A stretch of DNA of 64,000 bases from Whitmania pigra (taxonomy: Eukaryota > Annelida > Clitellata > Hirudinida > Haemopidae), in assembly GCA_021613335.1 (NCBI GenBank), contig JAJTWR010000257.1:1240001-1304000 (forward strand). The letters are read 5' to 3'. The notes under the pieces were generated by a model that made no database searches, was not told where the DNA came from, and was given only the letters and a program-made list of their open reading frames with translations. The translations under genes and the position numbers were made by a program. Below, one piece after another: positions 29,735-44,931 of the stretch (its first letter is position 1; the number at the start of each line of letters is the position of its first letter).

Positions 29735-29955
29735 TTTGTTTGTTTGTTTATTTATTTTATTAAGTGCCTAAGGAACCGAAGCCTCTTACCTGCCCACTAT
29801 CAAACAGCAAAACATCGACAAACAAACTAGATGTTCAATCAGTAAACGAGAAAACGTGACGAGTCATATTCATTGAGGAGGAAGGTGAAGCGAATATAGG
29901 TGCTGTCTGAGACAACGCCATTAGGTAGATTAAGGCATTAATTATTAGATTTGTG
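29735..29955 (-). repeat. Dispersed element, copy 1 (possible LINE 3' end)
   Basis: A T-rich start (TTTGTTTGTTTGTTTATTTA) leads into AGTCATATTCATTGAGGAGG and AGGTGCTGTCTGAGACAACG. A second copy lies at 47,445-47,665. The T-rich start on the plus strand fits a minus-strand poly(A)-like end. No protein recognised. Confidence 0.6.
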
Positions 29956-30509
29956 AAAAAATATTTGGTTTTGTCTAATGCGCAAAAATATTACCTTAGT
30001 TTAAATTGATGACCTCTAGTTGATGATTAGTATGCAAAATTAATTTGGTTTTTAAGGTGAATTGATGTTAAATTATTAATTATTAATAGGTCAGCTATTA
30101 CACGACGACCTTGGTACTTTAGCTATTTAACTTAAGGTTAAACATGTTTGAGGACATAGCTTTTCTACATTTTGTATCAACTTTATGAATACTGTTCTCC
30201 CTTGCCCCTATAATTTAAATATATAATTAGTTTTATTATGGGTTATTACTTTTGTAAGTTACAGTTATTATTTGTTTTAATAATATTAATAATAATAAAA
30301 TATTAAGACTATTATTATATATTATTATTATTCTTAATTTATAATTATAAGAAATAACATTTGGATAGATTTTTAAATAAAAGTAATTATAATAACAATA
30401 CATAGTGTATTTTTGCTGATAACTTTTTATTTAAATGATTTAATAATTTATTATTATTATAATAACATTGTTATATCATGTTGTAGTTACTATTTGTTTA
30501 AATTAAACC

Positions 30510-30660
30510 ATACAAATAACCTGATTCGACAGCTTGTGCAGAAACCACCTCTGCTAACAACAATAAGTTTGTCCAAATATAAAAGGCAAACTCCCCCAAT
30601 CATATCGCTTTCCTCATGCCTTTTTTTGGAGGGGCCTGAGCGCTTGCAATGATTGATTAT
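30510..30660 (+). repeat. HVS repeat copy 17
   Basis: Left arm CACCTCTGCTAACAACAATA, ending GCAAACTC at 30,593; spacer 30,594-30,620 (27 nt); right arm TTTTTTTGGAGGGGCCTGAG. Family B follows at 30,730-30,860. Confidence 0.85.
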
Positions 30661-31002
30661 GTTTTCATTTTAATGTTAAAACACATTTATTTGAAAATGA
30701 TTTTTAAACAAATGATTACAAAATTAAAATTTATGCGAATTATAACGAACATGCTAATGAGGTCGGCATGGAATGATTTATTCCTCAGCGAGGTGTCTTT
30801 CTGATTCCTTTATCTCCTCATCATCTACATCCTTATCCTCTTTTCCAGCAAGATTTTGGATAATAATAATAATATATTTTTAATAATATATTTTTATGAA
30901 AATTCATAATTAAAATATATTATTATGTATACAATATGATGTTCATAATAATATATTGTAAGTTACAGTTTTTATTTGTTTTAATTAAATCATACAAATA
31001 AA

Positions 31003-31145
31003 CATGATTTGAATATCTCAGCAGAAACACCTCTGCTAGCATATACAAATTTGTCCAAATATAAAAGACAAACTCGTACATGCCTCAACTGCAGAATTCT
31101 ACTCTTTGGATGGTCTGGTGGTCAGACCGGTGATGAGAAGCTTTG
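31003..31145 (+). repeat. HVS repeat copy 18
   Basis: Left arm CACCTCTGCTAGCATATACA, spacer 31,076-31,102 (27 nt), right arm TCTTTGGATGGTCTGGTGG. Its closest relative is the copy at 49,374-49,535. Confidence 0.9.
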
Positions 31146-31374
31146 TTATCGTTATTATTGCTAACTAATATTTGTCAACATTTTTATATATTTTTTATGT
31201 ATTTTTTTTAACATCATCATTATCATCATCACCATTATTATAAAGTAATTAAGTATTTATTAATTTTTTATATGATGAAATTCATTTATTTGTTATTATA
31301 GATGCAAATTTAAAAAAAAACAATTTCAATCTTGTAATAATGTATTTAATAAAATATTTTCAAACAAACGTTTT

Positions 31375-31540
31375 TCATCTCAATTTAAAAACCTCATAGT
31401 CAGTCAATGGCCGTCAGACCACCCAAAGAAAGGACGTATTGCGGCAAAACTAACGCTATGTGTTTGTCTTTCATATTTGGACAAATCTGTCAATGTTAGC
31501 AGAGGTGGTTTCTGCTTAGGATGTCGATTCACATTACATC
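31375..31540 (-). repeat. HVS repeat copy 19
   Basis: Inverted: GTCAGACCACCCAAAGAAAG, spacer 31,432-31,460, then TGTTTGTCTTTCATATTTGG and TGTTAGCAGAGGTGG. Confidence 0.85.
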
Positions 31541-31694
31541 ATAATCGATTAAATTTTATAATAATATTCATATATGTAAATATATATAATTAATAACTAT
31601 AACATATTACAAAAATAATAATTACATGGTTAATTAATTTTTATTATTAATTAATATTGATGTATGAAACATTTTTATAAGCTAGATGATTAGG

Positions 31695-31800
31695 ACGGAC
31701 TCTAGATTGTCTTTATATTTGAACAAAATTGTTGATGCTAGCAGAGGTGTTTGCTGCTTAAGTAATCGAATCACTTTTAATTCAACGCGTTGAATGTGTA
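31695..31800 (-). repeat. HVS left arm only
   Basis: TTGTCTTTATATTTGAAC, then GATGCTAGCAGAGGTGTTTG; no right arm before it. Confidence 0.7.
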
Positions 31801-31904
31801 ATTAATGTTGACATTATTTCATTTATTAATAAAAATTGTAAATTTTCAAAAAAAGAAAAAAAATTTCAATCTCGCAGTAATTAACCTACTCTACTAAACC
31901 TGTC

Positions 31905-32095
31905 TCATCTTCAAATGAAGACACAATCAGTCACTGTAACTTCTCAGGTCAACTGACCATCCAATGTAAAAGTCCTTTTAAAATGTCAATGTCGTTACGG
32001 GTTTGTCTTTTATATTTGGACAAATTTTTGATGCTAGCAGAGGTGTTTTCTGCTCAGAAAATCAAATCACGTTTAGTTGGACACTTTAATTAAAG
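31905..32095 (-). repeat. HVS repeat copy 20
   Basis: Inverted: CACAATCAGTCACTGTAACT, GACCATCCAATGTAAAAG, spacer about 31,972-32,000, then GTTTGTCTTTTATATTTGG and GATGCTAGCAGAGGTG. Confidence 0.85.
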
Positions 32096-32999
32096 TAATT
32101 AATAACATTAACATACATTTAACAATTAATACTAATATTGACAAAAAATACTGTGCTAGACTCGTAATAATATTATTTATAAGACTCATGGGGATAAGTG
32201 AATTGCTAAAGGGAGGGATTGAATTAAAGATTGAATAGTTGCTCAGTTTAATTTGAATTTGTTCTCTAGTTATTGTTTTATAAGCTTTTAAATTCAGCAA
32301 AATTCCAAAATGTTGCAATTTAGTGCTATTTTACAAGCTTAGTTTTCAAAATATGTAATTTCAAAAGTTGGTTTTAACGTCACATTTTCTGAGTCCTATT
32401 TCTCAAAAAGTTTCTCGTAAAATCACAAAATATTACTTTTTAGATTTTTTAATAAGTATACCAAAAGTAATAATATTATGAGTATTGCACATTATTTTAT
32501 TCAATATGTCTTGATTATCAAGAAAAAATGTTAGAAGCTGTTTCGGTTGCTATTTTGAACATTTTTATAAATACATTGACCGGAAATGTATTATTTCTGT
32601 TAACAATATATTAGTATTTAAATATATGTAAGAGATATATAATATATTATTTAATATTAGAAATATATTATTTCTGTTAATTTTTAATATAACAATAAAA
32701 GTAATAATAATAATTATATTTGATGCTCTGTTGGTAACTATTTGGTGTCCTCCCTAAATCCGCCCACAGGTTCCAGTGTGTGACCCCGTCTGACAAAGTG
32801 TTCTAGCCCTCGACAGCCTAGAGCAGCTGACATGATCGGCAAAATACCAGGATGACAATGAAATTTAAAATGAACAGCAATTAAGTTGATAATTTGTTCC
32901 TTTCTGTTTGAGGCGACTTTACTTTTTGGATTTATTGTTATTTTTGTGGAATTTGGTAAGACCTAGCGCTAGCGGTTGAGTATTTGAATAAAATAATAA

Positions 33000-33053
33000 T
33001 AATAATGCTAGTAATATTAATAATAATAATAATAAAATAATAATAATAATAAG

Positions 33054-33101
<48 letters not shown>

Positions 33102-33105
33102 TATT
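33000..33105. repeat. (TAA)n microsatellite
   Basis: About 100 bp of TAA units. Confidence 0.95.
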
Positions 33106-33454
33106 TTTAGTAATAATTTCATCATTAATATGTTTTTAAAATTTATTACATATTATCGTGGACGTATGCAATATAAATTTATTTATAAACGATCAAACTC
33201 CTGAGGGGAGTAACCAAACCATCCACTCTTCCGTAGTATGTTTATGTGTTGCATAGTTGGCTCGATAGAAAACAACATCTGTAATTTAAAAATATTTGCT
33301 TAATCAACAACTCGCAAAGTATAAATCGCCAACTATCAATCGGTACTGACTGAATTAATTTTTTTTTTAAATGTTATTATTATTATTTGTAATAATATTA
33401 AAATTATTATTAATGTTGCTTAAAGTTATTAATTGTTTTAATTCAATGCCAACC

Positions 33455-33650
33455 ACCAGGCTAGCATCAAAAAAATTGTATTAATCAAAAAAGACAAACT
33501 CGTTGTTCGGCATGCGCCCGCCTAATGGTTAATGCTGCTCCTCTCATGATGGCAACGCGGGTTCGAATCCCGATGCGGGAGCACCGTCCTAATCTATGCA
33601 ACGGACGTTAATAAAACGTTTTCGTTATTCGACTCAAGTTTTTATTTTTT
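33455..33650 (+). mobile_element. tRNA-derived SINE (family 1) placed at an HVS spacer position
   Basis: An HVS left arm ends GACAAACTC at about 33,501 and is followed directly by a tRNA-like head at 33,514-33,583. GCGCCCG and CGGGAGC form an acceptor-like stem with one mismatch, TGGTTAATGCTG is box-A-like, and GGTTCGAATCC (33,560-33,570) is a perfect box B. The T-arm is two nucleotides too far from the 3' acceptor strand, so a functional tRNA is unlikely. The body ACGGACGTTAATAAAACG recurs at 22,501. No HVS right arm follows. Confidence 0.7.
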
Positions 33651-33737
33651 TGGATTATCAATAATAACAACAAACGGATCATCAATAATTAAGTATTTAA
33701 TGATTAAATCATGTTATAGTTATTGTTTGTTTTAATT

Positions 33738-33850
33738 AAGCCACCTCTGCTAGCAACAATAAATTTGTTTAAATGTAAAAGGCAAACTCCTCCATTCGTT
33801 TCGAAATCAAACAAGTTTTCTCCATACCTTTCTTTTAAGGTTAAACGCGT
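33738..33850 (+). repeat. HVS repeat copy 21, right arm deleted
   Basis: Left arm CACCTCTGCTAGCAACAATA, ending GCAAACTC; spacer about 33,790-33,827; the right arm stops after TTTCTTTT and jumps to AAGGTTAAACGCG, losing the GGATGGTCTGATG part. Confidence 0.75.
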
Positions 33851-34094
33851 TTAGTTGAAAATGATTTTTGAACAAATTATTACAAGATTGAAATTAATTC
33901 AAGTTATAACGCATACTGAGATAACGCTGAGTTCGGCATGGAATGATTTATTCCTCAGTGAGGTATCTTTGTGATTCCTTTATCTCCTCATCATCTACAT
34001 CCTTATCCTCTTTTCAGGCAAGACTTTGGTTAATAATGATATTAATGATATTAATAATAGCAATAATAATAATATTAATATTAATAATAATACT

Positions 34095-34215
34095 AATAAT
34101 AGTCACGTGGAGATCCCGAGCCATGATGGGGAACTTTAAAAATTTTTTGGAGTGGTTCTTTTTTTGGACTGATGTTCGGGAAAATAAACTTCGTTAGAAG
34201 TCTTTAAAAAAATAT
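34095..34215 (+). mobile_element. 5'-truncated copy of the ORF1-type LINE-like element
   Basis: GGAGATCCCGAGCCATGATG ... AATAAACTTCGTTAGAAG matches the complement of 14,150-14,270 and ends in a short TAA-rich tail. This supports a shared 3' terminus for the family. Confidence 0.65.
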
Positions 34216-34357
34216 AATAATAGCAAAATAATATCACTTTTAATATATAACATATTATTTATATAAGTTAATGAGTTAATTATATTTCATTATACATGTT
34301 AACACATATAAACTTTCTTAAACATGTAATTATAATTAGTGTATTAATGTAAAGCAT

Positions 34358-34460
34358 AAAACACCTCTGCTAGCTTTTGGACATTTGTCCAAATATAAAG
34401 ACAAACTCATGTTTATAGCTTGATTACTAATGCTCTTTCTTTGGGTGGTCTGATGATGTT
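34358..34460 (+). repeat. HVS repeat copy 22
   Basis: Left arm CACCTCTGCTAGCTTTTGGA, ending ACAAACTC at 34,408; spacer 34,409-34,435 (27 nt); right arm TTTCTTTGGGTGGTCTGATG. Confidence 0.8.
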
Positions 34461-34669
34461 TCTGATGGTAATTGTGGCGATGATGATGACTACGGTGCTG
34501 CTGCTGCTGTCTGTACTTAAAACAAATTATTAGAAGATTGGAATGTTTTAATGAGTTTTTGTAAACATTCTTATAATTTTGTTAAATAAACAAATTAACT
34601 TCATCATTGAACAAATCTTAAAGACCCAGTAAAAAAAAAGGTGGGTTCAGAGGCGAGCATAGGATAATA

Positions 34670-34675
34670 AGAATA

Positions 34676-34713
<38 letters not shown>

Positions 34714-34783
34714 TAATAATAATAATAATAATAATAATATAATAATAATAATAATAAGAATAATAATAATAATAATAATATAA

Positions 34784-34844
<61 letters not shown>

Positions 34845-34864
34845 TAATAATAATAATATAATAA

Positions 34865-34896
<32 letters not shown>

Positions 34897-34925
34897 TAAG
34901 AATAATAATAATAATAATAATAATC

Positions 34926-34976
<51 letters not shown>

Positions 34977-35010
34977 TAATAATAATAATAAGAATAATAA
35001 ATAATAAAGA

Positions 35011-35051
<41 letters not shown>

Positions 35052-35205
35052 TAATAATAAAAATAAGAATAATAATAATAATAATAATAAATAATAATAA
35101 TAATAATAATAATAATCATAATAATAATAATATAATAATAAAATAATAAGAATAAGAATAATAATAATAATAATAAGAATAATATAATAATAATAATAAT
35201 AATAA

Positions 35206-35275
<70 letters not shown>

Positions 35276-35289
35276 GAATAATAATATAA

Positions 35290-35320
<31 letters not shown>

Positions 35321-35350
35321 AAGAAGAAAGAAGAAGAAGAATTATAATAA
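34670..35350. repeat. Long (TAA)n tract ending in (GAA)n
   Basis: About 610 bp of TAA units followed by about 55 bp of GAA units (35,290-35,340). It is the longest microsatellite in the window; the long Leu/Ile/Tyr frames over it are artefacts. Confidence 0.98.
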
Positions 35351-35629
35351 TAATGAAACAAATACTGTACAATACTCTTAATGAAATTACTTTTAATATT
35401 TGTTGTATTATTTCTACATGTCAATAATTTATTTAAATTGCATTATCCATGTTATTATACATAAAATTTCATAAACATATTTTATTTAAATTAGTATTTA
35501 ATGATGAAATGATGTGTTATATTAATAAAAAAATTTAAAATGTCTTCTTAGACTCAACAAAATATTCCAACCTACTAATAATTTACATTGAAAAAAAGAT
35601 TCTCATCTAGATGCCATTGACCTTGAAAC

Positions 35630-35800
35630 AGCCACTGTAACCGCTATGGCCATCAGACCATCCAAAGAAAGGAATTCGCTAATAACGGTTAACATTTATA
35701 TTTATATTTATATTACATTTGACATATTTGGATAAATTTGATGACGCCAGCAGAGGTGTTTCCGCTTAGGCAATCGAATCACATGTAATTGTACGCTTTT
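35630..35800 (-). repeat. HVS repeat copy 23
   Basis: Inverted: GGCCATCAGACCATCCAAAG, spacer about 35,672-35,718 with a short TTTATA duplication, then GACATATTTGGATAAATTTG and GCCAGCAGAGGTG. Confidence 0.8.
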
Positions 35801-35949
35801 TTAGAACAAATTATAAATAAAACTTAATTGTAGCAATATATAATTATATATTTAATATTTAAGTATTTATTGATTAAATTAATACATTTATTTAGAACAA
35901 ATTACAAAAACTCAAAATATTTCATTCTTATAATTTTAAATGATATTCT

Positions 35950-36150
35950 CAACTAAACGTGTTTCACCGTCAATTAAAAACGCAATCAGTCACTGTAATC
36001 GCTCCGGCCATCAGACCACCCAAAGAATTAACCGATACGGTATGCCTCATAATTAAAAAGGACTCGAGATTGTTTTATATTTGAACAAAATGGTTGATGC
36101 TAGCAGAGGTGTTTGTTGCTCAAGCAATCGAATTACGTTTAATTCAACGC
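35950..36150 (-). repeat. HVS repeat copy 24
   Basis: Inverted: GCTCCGGCCATCAGACCACC, CAAAG, spacer about 36,027-36,069, then TTGTTTTATATTTGAACAAA and GATGCTAGCAGAGGTG. Confidence 0.85.
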
Positions 36151-36369
36151 GTTAATCAAATCAAATGACAGCTATAACTTACAACAACAATAGGTAATAA
36201 TACTGACAGAAAAGAACTTTTTTATTACGACCGCAACTTGACGTGGACAATGTAATTGCAATAATAATATTTATATATTTACGATTAATAACTATAACAT
36301 AAAGTAAAAAAATAATGATTATATGATTAACATTAATAATAATATTGATGTGTGAAACATTGTTTCATA

Positions 36370-36646
<277 letters not shown>

Positions 36647-36674
36647 GTATTTTTATATGTGTATAATGATGAAA

Positions 36675-36860
36675 TTAATTAAACGTGTTTCATCTTTAAA
36701 TGAAAACTCAATCAGTCACTGCGAACTTTGCGGCCATCAGACCATCCAAAGAAATGAAACTGAATCAATGAAAAAGCGGGACGAGTTTTTCTTTTTTTAT
36801 ATTTGGAAAAATTTATTTATGCTAGCAGAGGTGTTTCTGCTGTGATATTCAAATCATGTT
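36675..36860 (-). repeat. HVS repeat copy 25
   Basis: Inverted: CAATCAGTCACTGCGAAC, GGCCATCAGACCATCCAAAG, spacer about 36,755-36,782, then a T-rich TATATTTGG and TATGCTAGCAGAGGTG. Confidence 0.85.
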
Positions 36861-37104
36861 TTAATTAAAACAAATAATAATTGCAGCTACCATATTAATA
36901 ACAATAATACAATTACTATTAAAAGTAGATGCAGACTTGTACTTTCCCATATCATTTAATTTAAATTGATATGGATAGTGCAATTTAATTAATCTATTAA
37001 TATATATAAACTATGTATTCAAAGTAATATTATTATTATGAGTATTGTACAGTATGTTTTGACAATATTATTATGTATTGCTAATAATTAAGCTGAGACT
37101 AGAG

Positions 37105-37185
37105 GTGTAATATGTGTTTGTCTTTCATAATTGGACAAATCTGTCGATGTTCTGCTTAAAATGTCGAATCACATTTCATCTTCAT
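37105..37185 (-). repeat. HVS left arm only
   Basis: TGTTTGTCTTTCATAATTGG then a shortened arm; no right arm. Confidence 0.6.
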
Positions 37186-37364
37186 CGATGATTTTTATAA
37201 TAATATGTATATATTTAAGATTAATAACTATAACATAACTTAAGATATTGATGTTATATTGATCTCCTCAATTGGCGAGACGACGACAAAGACAACGATT
37301 ATGATGACGATGACGATGATGATGATGATAGTGGTGATGAAAAATGCATCGTCGCAATCTATAA

Positions 37365-37560
37365 GATAAAATTGATATCATCGCTTGTCTAGAATGAGAA
37401 TCCATTTTTAGAATCTACTTACTTTTGAAGATAATGTCCAAGGCAATATTTTTGTTTTACAATTACTAGAAAAAAACTTGAATAGCTTTTTAAATGTAAG
37501 TAATTATAATGACAAGTATGTGTTGTATTTTTACTGCTAACTTTTTATTTAAATAACTTA
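37365..37560 (+). repeat. Dispersed repeat family E, copy 4
   Basis: ATCATCGCTTGTCTAGAATG and CCATTTTTAGAATCTACTTA, in the same order as the other copies, after a GAT-rich block at 37,305-37,335. Confidence 0.7.
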
Positions 37561-37604
37561 TTTATTATTATTATTTAATTAATTAGTTTTTTTAATTTAA
37601 TGTT

Positions 37605-37800
37605 TTAATTAAAGCATACAATTAACCTGATTCGACAGCTTGTGCAGCTATGCTAGCAACAACAACAACAATAATAATAATAATAGTAATAATAGCAACA
37701 ATAAATTTGTTCATATATAAAATACAAGCTCGTATAATTCCTTATCAAATCCGATGTAATCTTTCTTTCTTTGGGCGGTCTGATGTCCGATTTATCACAA
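37605..37800 (+). repeat. HVS repeat copy 26 with a microsatellite inside the left arm
   Basis: GCTAGCAACA is expanded by about 30 bp of CAA/TAA units before ATAAATTTGTTC. Spacer 37,732-37,765 (34 nt); right arm TTTCTTTGGGCGGTCTGATG. Confidence 0.85.
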
Positions 37801-38544
37801 GATTGAAATTTATTCGATTTATAACTCACATGCTAATGAGGTCGGCAAGGAATGAACTAATGGTGGAAGATAATAATTGTAAACACGATTAAGACAAAAT
37901 AGAAAACTTGACCATTGACACTTATCGCTCTACAGTACAAGTTTTCAGAAATAGTTGTCAATAAACAGAAAGTTGTCAATACATATTAAACAAATAAGGA
38001 CATTAAAGCTATTTGAATTTAAATTCAATTATGTATTTTGACTACGGTTTATGACCATAAGTCTAGTTTCATTTTCGGATTTTGTTTCTTAAGTCGTAAG
38101 TTTTGCGATTTTTTCTATAATTTCTGTATTTTTATAAAAAAAAAAAAGTATATAAATATATTTAGGCGATATTTTTATTTTATAATTATAAGAAATAAAA
38201 TTTGAATAGCTTTTTAAAATAAAATTTGTTATAATAACAAGTATATGTCTAATGATATTAATAATAGTAATGATGATGATGATGATAATAATAATAATAA
38301 CTGTTTTGATTGGAATTATAAATATCATAAATATTGTTTTTACGGTATTGATTAGAGTTAATTAGTTTTATAATCAAAATAGATAGTAATTAAGTCGTAT
38401 TTAAAATATTTTTGTTGGTTTTGAAATTGATTTAATAATCTCAGAAGCACGATTATCATTCTCTTACGCTCTTAAATATTTTCTTAAAACAACCTGAAAA
38501 CCACTCAAATAACATTTAACCCCAATCCAATCCTCCCCAATTTC

Positions 38545-38650
38545 CATTCTACATCCACGGGCCGATCCACGGATCCACCTATGGATTCATCCACCGATCC
38601 GCCCAAAAACACACTCAAAGATCCACCCATGGATCTCCATACCTCCATGC
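38545..38650. repeat. Degenerate tandem repeat of a GGATCCACC-like unit
   Basis: GGATCCACCTATGGATTCAT and related units repeat imperfectly over about 100 bp. A minus-strand frame across it has a hydrophobic start but no homologue I know. Confidence 0.6.
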
Positions 38651-40044
38651 CCAAACAAGGATACAATAATTTCTGACATGGGAAAGCAAACAAGATCAAT
38701 GTTATGCAAACCAGTCTAGCCATCTTCCAGGCAAGTCCTTGAGGAAAACCTTCGAGTTTTAATAACAGTTTCGATGAACCGGTCGGCATTGGCTCAACGA
38801 ACAAATATAGTTTGATTGTAGACTTACTCATCAGGAAGTAATTATATTAGTCTTTGTCAACATCGGCGCCACTTTTAGGTTTCATCATCGTCGTCATCAT
38901 CAGCACCATGATCGTGATCATTATCGTTAGCGCCACCATCATCATCATCATCAAGACATCGTCGACTGGGTGGGAATCAGAATCCTCTTTACAATCCTTT
39001 TTCAAGAAGACCTTCAGTAGTTCGTGAGTGTGCTGAATACCTTATTAGGTATACGTCTCCTAAAAAGGTCAACAACAATTACAAATTTACAATTAACACT
39101 GAACACTTAACAATTAACAGTCAACAGTTGTCATTTGGTAACGGATTAACAATTAACTTAATCCGACATTTCTCTCAAAGTTTAATAACTTAAATTGGTG
39201 TCTGTTGGAGTTTTCAGACAACCTAGGGCGAAGATCACTTCTACCTATACCCCCCCTCGATCAGAGTACCCTCACAGGTGACCCAATTAGCAAAAACCCA
39301 CAGCAGGCCATGTCAGATTATAGGAGTTGACGGTTATTTGATTAAAGAATTACCAATTAGGCAGTTGCCAATTTTCTATGAAAATTACTTATTGGTGTCC
39401 GCTAACGAGGCCAACTGTTGTTGTTGGCGTCAATTAACAACGAAGGTCTGCTTGACTTAGTGAGGCTAAGATCCTGTTTCTGCGATTTATAACTCGTCGT
39501 CAAAGGCGGGGAGAAATTCGTCTTTAATAATAAGAATTGACTTAGCTTGGTTAAGCCGTCCTTTGGTATTTTTGACTTTTTGGATGCTTTTGCAGGCTTT
39601 GTTCGTGAAACTTTGTTCATGGAGCTTTGTTTCTGAGGCTTTGTTTGGGATGACGTTTTTGTTTGAAGCATGGGAAGTCAAGTACCTGTACTTTATCTGC
39701 CTCCTATTCTCCTTCAGTGAAGGTTGTTTTAATGAACAATATTGAAAAATGTGATGTAACTCATTGCATTCAATTTGTAATCAGATACAAAAGTTAGTGC
39801 AATTATGTTAAAGTTGTTAGACATATTTAACCATTATTGAAGTAAATAAAAATACATTAACTAGTTACCATCCCCATGTAATTTATCCTCTCAATATTTC
39901 AAGAATTCCCGAAATATAGACGCGTCAAAATAACGATTTAGTTATGAAAAATCATAATTTTCTTAATATAAATTTTGAAAATAAAATAAATTAATAAATT
40001 AATAATTATTTCAAACGACGCAAACGCTTAAATCTCCTTCGCAG

Positions 40045-42526
<2,482 letters not shown>

Positions 42527-42894
42527 AAAGGATTATAGGGGTTTTGACTTAAACTTTAAATCGTCTTTTTAAAATTAATAATATAATATTAATTTGTAAT
42601 TAATTAATTATAATACATAACTTATGTTTCTTTCCGTTTTATTCGGACAGATATTTCTTACAATCATGGGATAACTGCAAATTGGTACATAGACTACCGG
42701 TACTATTGTTATACAAGTATTACGATATTATATTATATTATATTACATTACATTATAGATGTGCGCACAATTACATTCTATTTTTTATGCTAGCTTTTTA
42801 TTTAAATGAATTAATAATTTATTATTATAATATTATTATTGTTGCATGTTATAGTTATTATTTGTTTTAATTAAACCATGATTCCATGATTAAA

Positions 42895-43060
42895 TAACAT
42901 GATTCGACAGCTTGTGCAGAAACCACCTTTGCTAGCAACAATAAAATTGTTCAAATATAAAACTCCTATTAGTATTTATGCTGTAGGGCCACTTCTTTCT
43001 TTGGAGGGTCTGACGACCGGAGCGGTTATAGCGACTGATTGTGTTTTTATTTTAAGGTTA
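42895..43060 (+). repeat. HVS repeat copy 27
   Basis: Left arm ACCTTTGCTAGCAACAATAA, truncated before the spacer (TATAAAACTC); spacer about 42,965-42,995; right arm TTTCTTTGGAGGGTCTGACG. Closest relative is the copy at 28,160-28,300. Confidence 0.85.
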
Positions 43061-43559
43061 AACACGTTTGGTCGAAATTATTTTTTTAAACAAATATTAC
43101 AAGATTTAATTTTTTTAATTTTGTAAATAGTAGACGCAGAAGTTTACCTTCACAGGTTTTCTTGTAAATAAATAAATAGTTTTTCTATTTTCGACATTTT
43201 TCAATAACTTGTTACTTGTTAATGTGATATGTCTGAGTTGCAAATAGCTACATGAATATATTTTGTTAAAATAATTTAATATGTATTAATATTACCTATA
43301 TAATTAGATATAGTTATATATATATTATAATGTACAATATAAATATATATATATGGTATATATATATAGATGATGGTAGTGATGGGGAAGTCATTAAACT
43401 AATATTTATATTATTAATCATTAAACAAATATTTATAATACATTTGACGTTATTATTATTATTATTATATTGTTATTTATTAATAATTATAATTATTATT
43501 ATTATGGTAATTATTGTTACATTATGAAGTATTTATTTTCTGTGTTAATTATAGCGTAC

Positions 43560-43750
43560 AATTAAACTTGATTCGACTGTTTACGCAGAAACCACCTCTG
43601 CCAATAACAATAAATTTGTTCAAATGTAAAAGAAATTCGTGCATTAATTGCGCTACCTATTCTTACAGTTTTTTTTTGTGGTCTGATGACCGGACGGTTA
43701 CTGTGACTGATTGTGGCATTATTTCAAAGGGAAACATGTTTAGTTGAGAA
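43560..43750 (+). repeat. HVS repeat copy 28
   Basis: Left arm ACCTCTGCCAATAACAATAA; spacer about 43,633-43,668; right arm TTTTTTTTGTGGTCTGATGA. Confidence 0.8.
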
Positions 43751-44214
43751 TATATTTAAACAAATTATATTTTTTTGTAATTTTGTAAATTAACGTTCAT
43801 ATTATTAAATGAATTAATTTCATCAATATACACTTAATAATAATATTAATATCAACAGCTATAAAAATAATAAAAAATAAATACTAATTAAAGCAGATGC
43901 AGAATTTCCCATGTTCTCTTGATTACCAACAACATTTTTGATGCTGCTTCGGTTGCTATTTTGAACATTATAATTTCAAAATATTACCAGAAATTTCTTG
44001 AGAAAATTAGAGTCTAATTAATTACGTAATAACTCATTCATTTTGTTCGCCTTATTTTTATTTAGTGATGCGACATTGTACTCTTCATCATTTGACGAGA
44101 TGACGACAACAATGATTATGATGACGATGACGAAAATTATTATGAGCATTGTACAGTACGTTTTTATTATTTATTGCCACAATTAAGTTACAGTCATAAT
44201 TTTCTTGCAATTAA

Positions 44215-44400
44215 AGCGTTTATTCATCTCGATTCAATTTCTTGAGTAGAAAAGCACTTTTAGCGTCAACAAATTTGACCAAATCTAAAAGACAAACATG
44301 TACTTTGTGCAATTAACAATTAACTTTTTTTGGATGGTCTGACGACAGGAACGGTTACAGTTATCGATTGTTTTATTTTAATTTTAAACTGGTTTTGCTG
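44215..44400 (+). repeat. HVS repeat copy 29
   Basis: Left arm ends GACAAAC at 44,297; spacer about 44,298-44,323; right arm TTTTTTTGGATGGTCTGACG. Confidence 0.8.
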
Positions 44401-44701
44401 TGAATATTTTTTGAAAAAAATTATTACGTGATTAAAAAGTTTCGTTGAGTTTTTGTAAACATTGAAAAATTTTGAATTAATATAAGTAATAAAAATTAGT
44501 TATAATACTATAATATATTATTGATATTATTATTATTATGAGTATTGTACAGTATGTTTTGTCAATGTTATTACTTAATGCTAATAATTAAGTTGAGAAT
44601 GTCTTTTTTAAACAAGTTATCACAGGATTTAAAGTTTTTGATTGAGCTTTATAAATTTACAATTTTTATTAATAAAAGAGCTAATTTCTTTATTAAATAC
44701 T

Positions 44702-44704
<3 letters not shown>

Positions 44705-44757
<53 letters not shown>

Positions 44758-44772
44758 TAATAATAATAATAA

Positions 44773-44845
<73 letters not shown>

Positions 44846-44894
44846 TAATAATAATAATAATAATAATAATATAATAATAATAATAATAATAATA

Positions 44895-44931
<37 letters not shown>

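Noticed and set aside
31003..31145. HVS right arm as a C/D-box snoRNA (TGATGA and CTGA present)
   Set aside because: The C-like box lacks the preceding purine, the boxes are only about 20 nt apart and no terminal stem encloses them.
33514..33583. A functional tRNA gene
   Set aside because: Box B is perfect, but the T-arm to acceptor spacing is wrong by about two bases, the acceptor stem has a mismatch, and part of the unit recurs at 22,484 as a repeat.
34604..35372. Long hydrophobic proteins (Leu/Ile/Tyr runs), and poly-Ser, poly-His or poly-Asp proteins elsewhere
   Set aside because: These are frames through TAA, GAT, GGAT or CACT microsatellites.
38505..38831. Minus-strand frame with a signal-peptide-like start (MARLVCITLILFAF)
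   Set aside because: The rest is degenerate tandem-repeat sequence with no known domain and no supporting splice partners.
39402..39745. First exon or signal peptide of the lectin-like gene
   Set aside because: A hydrophobic plus-strand frame exists, but no donor in the needed phase and context could be linked to the exon at 40,045.
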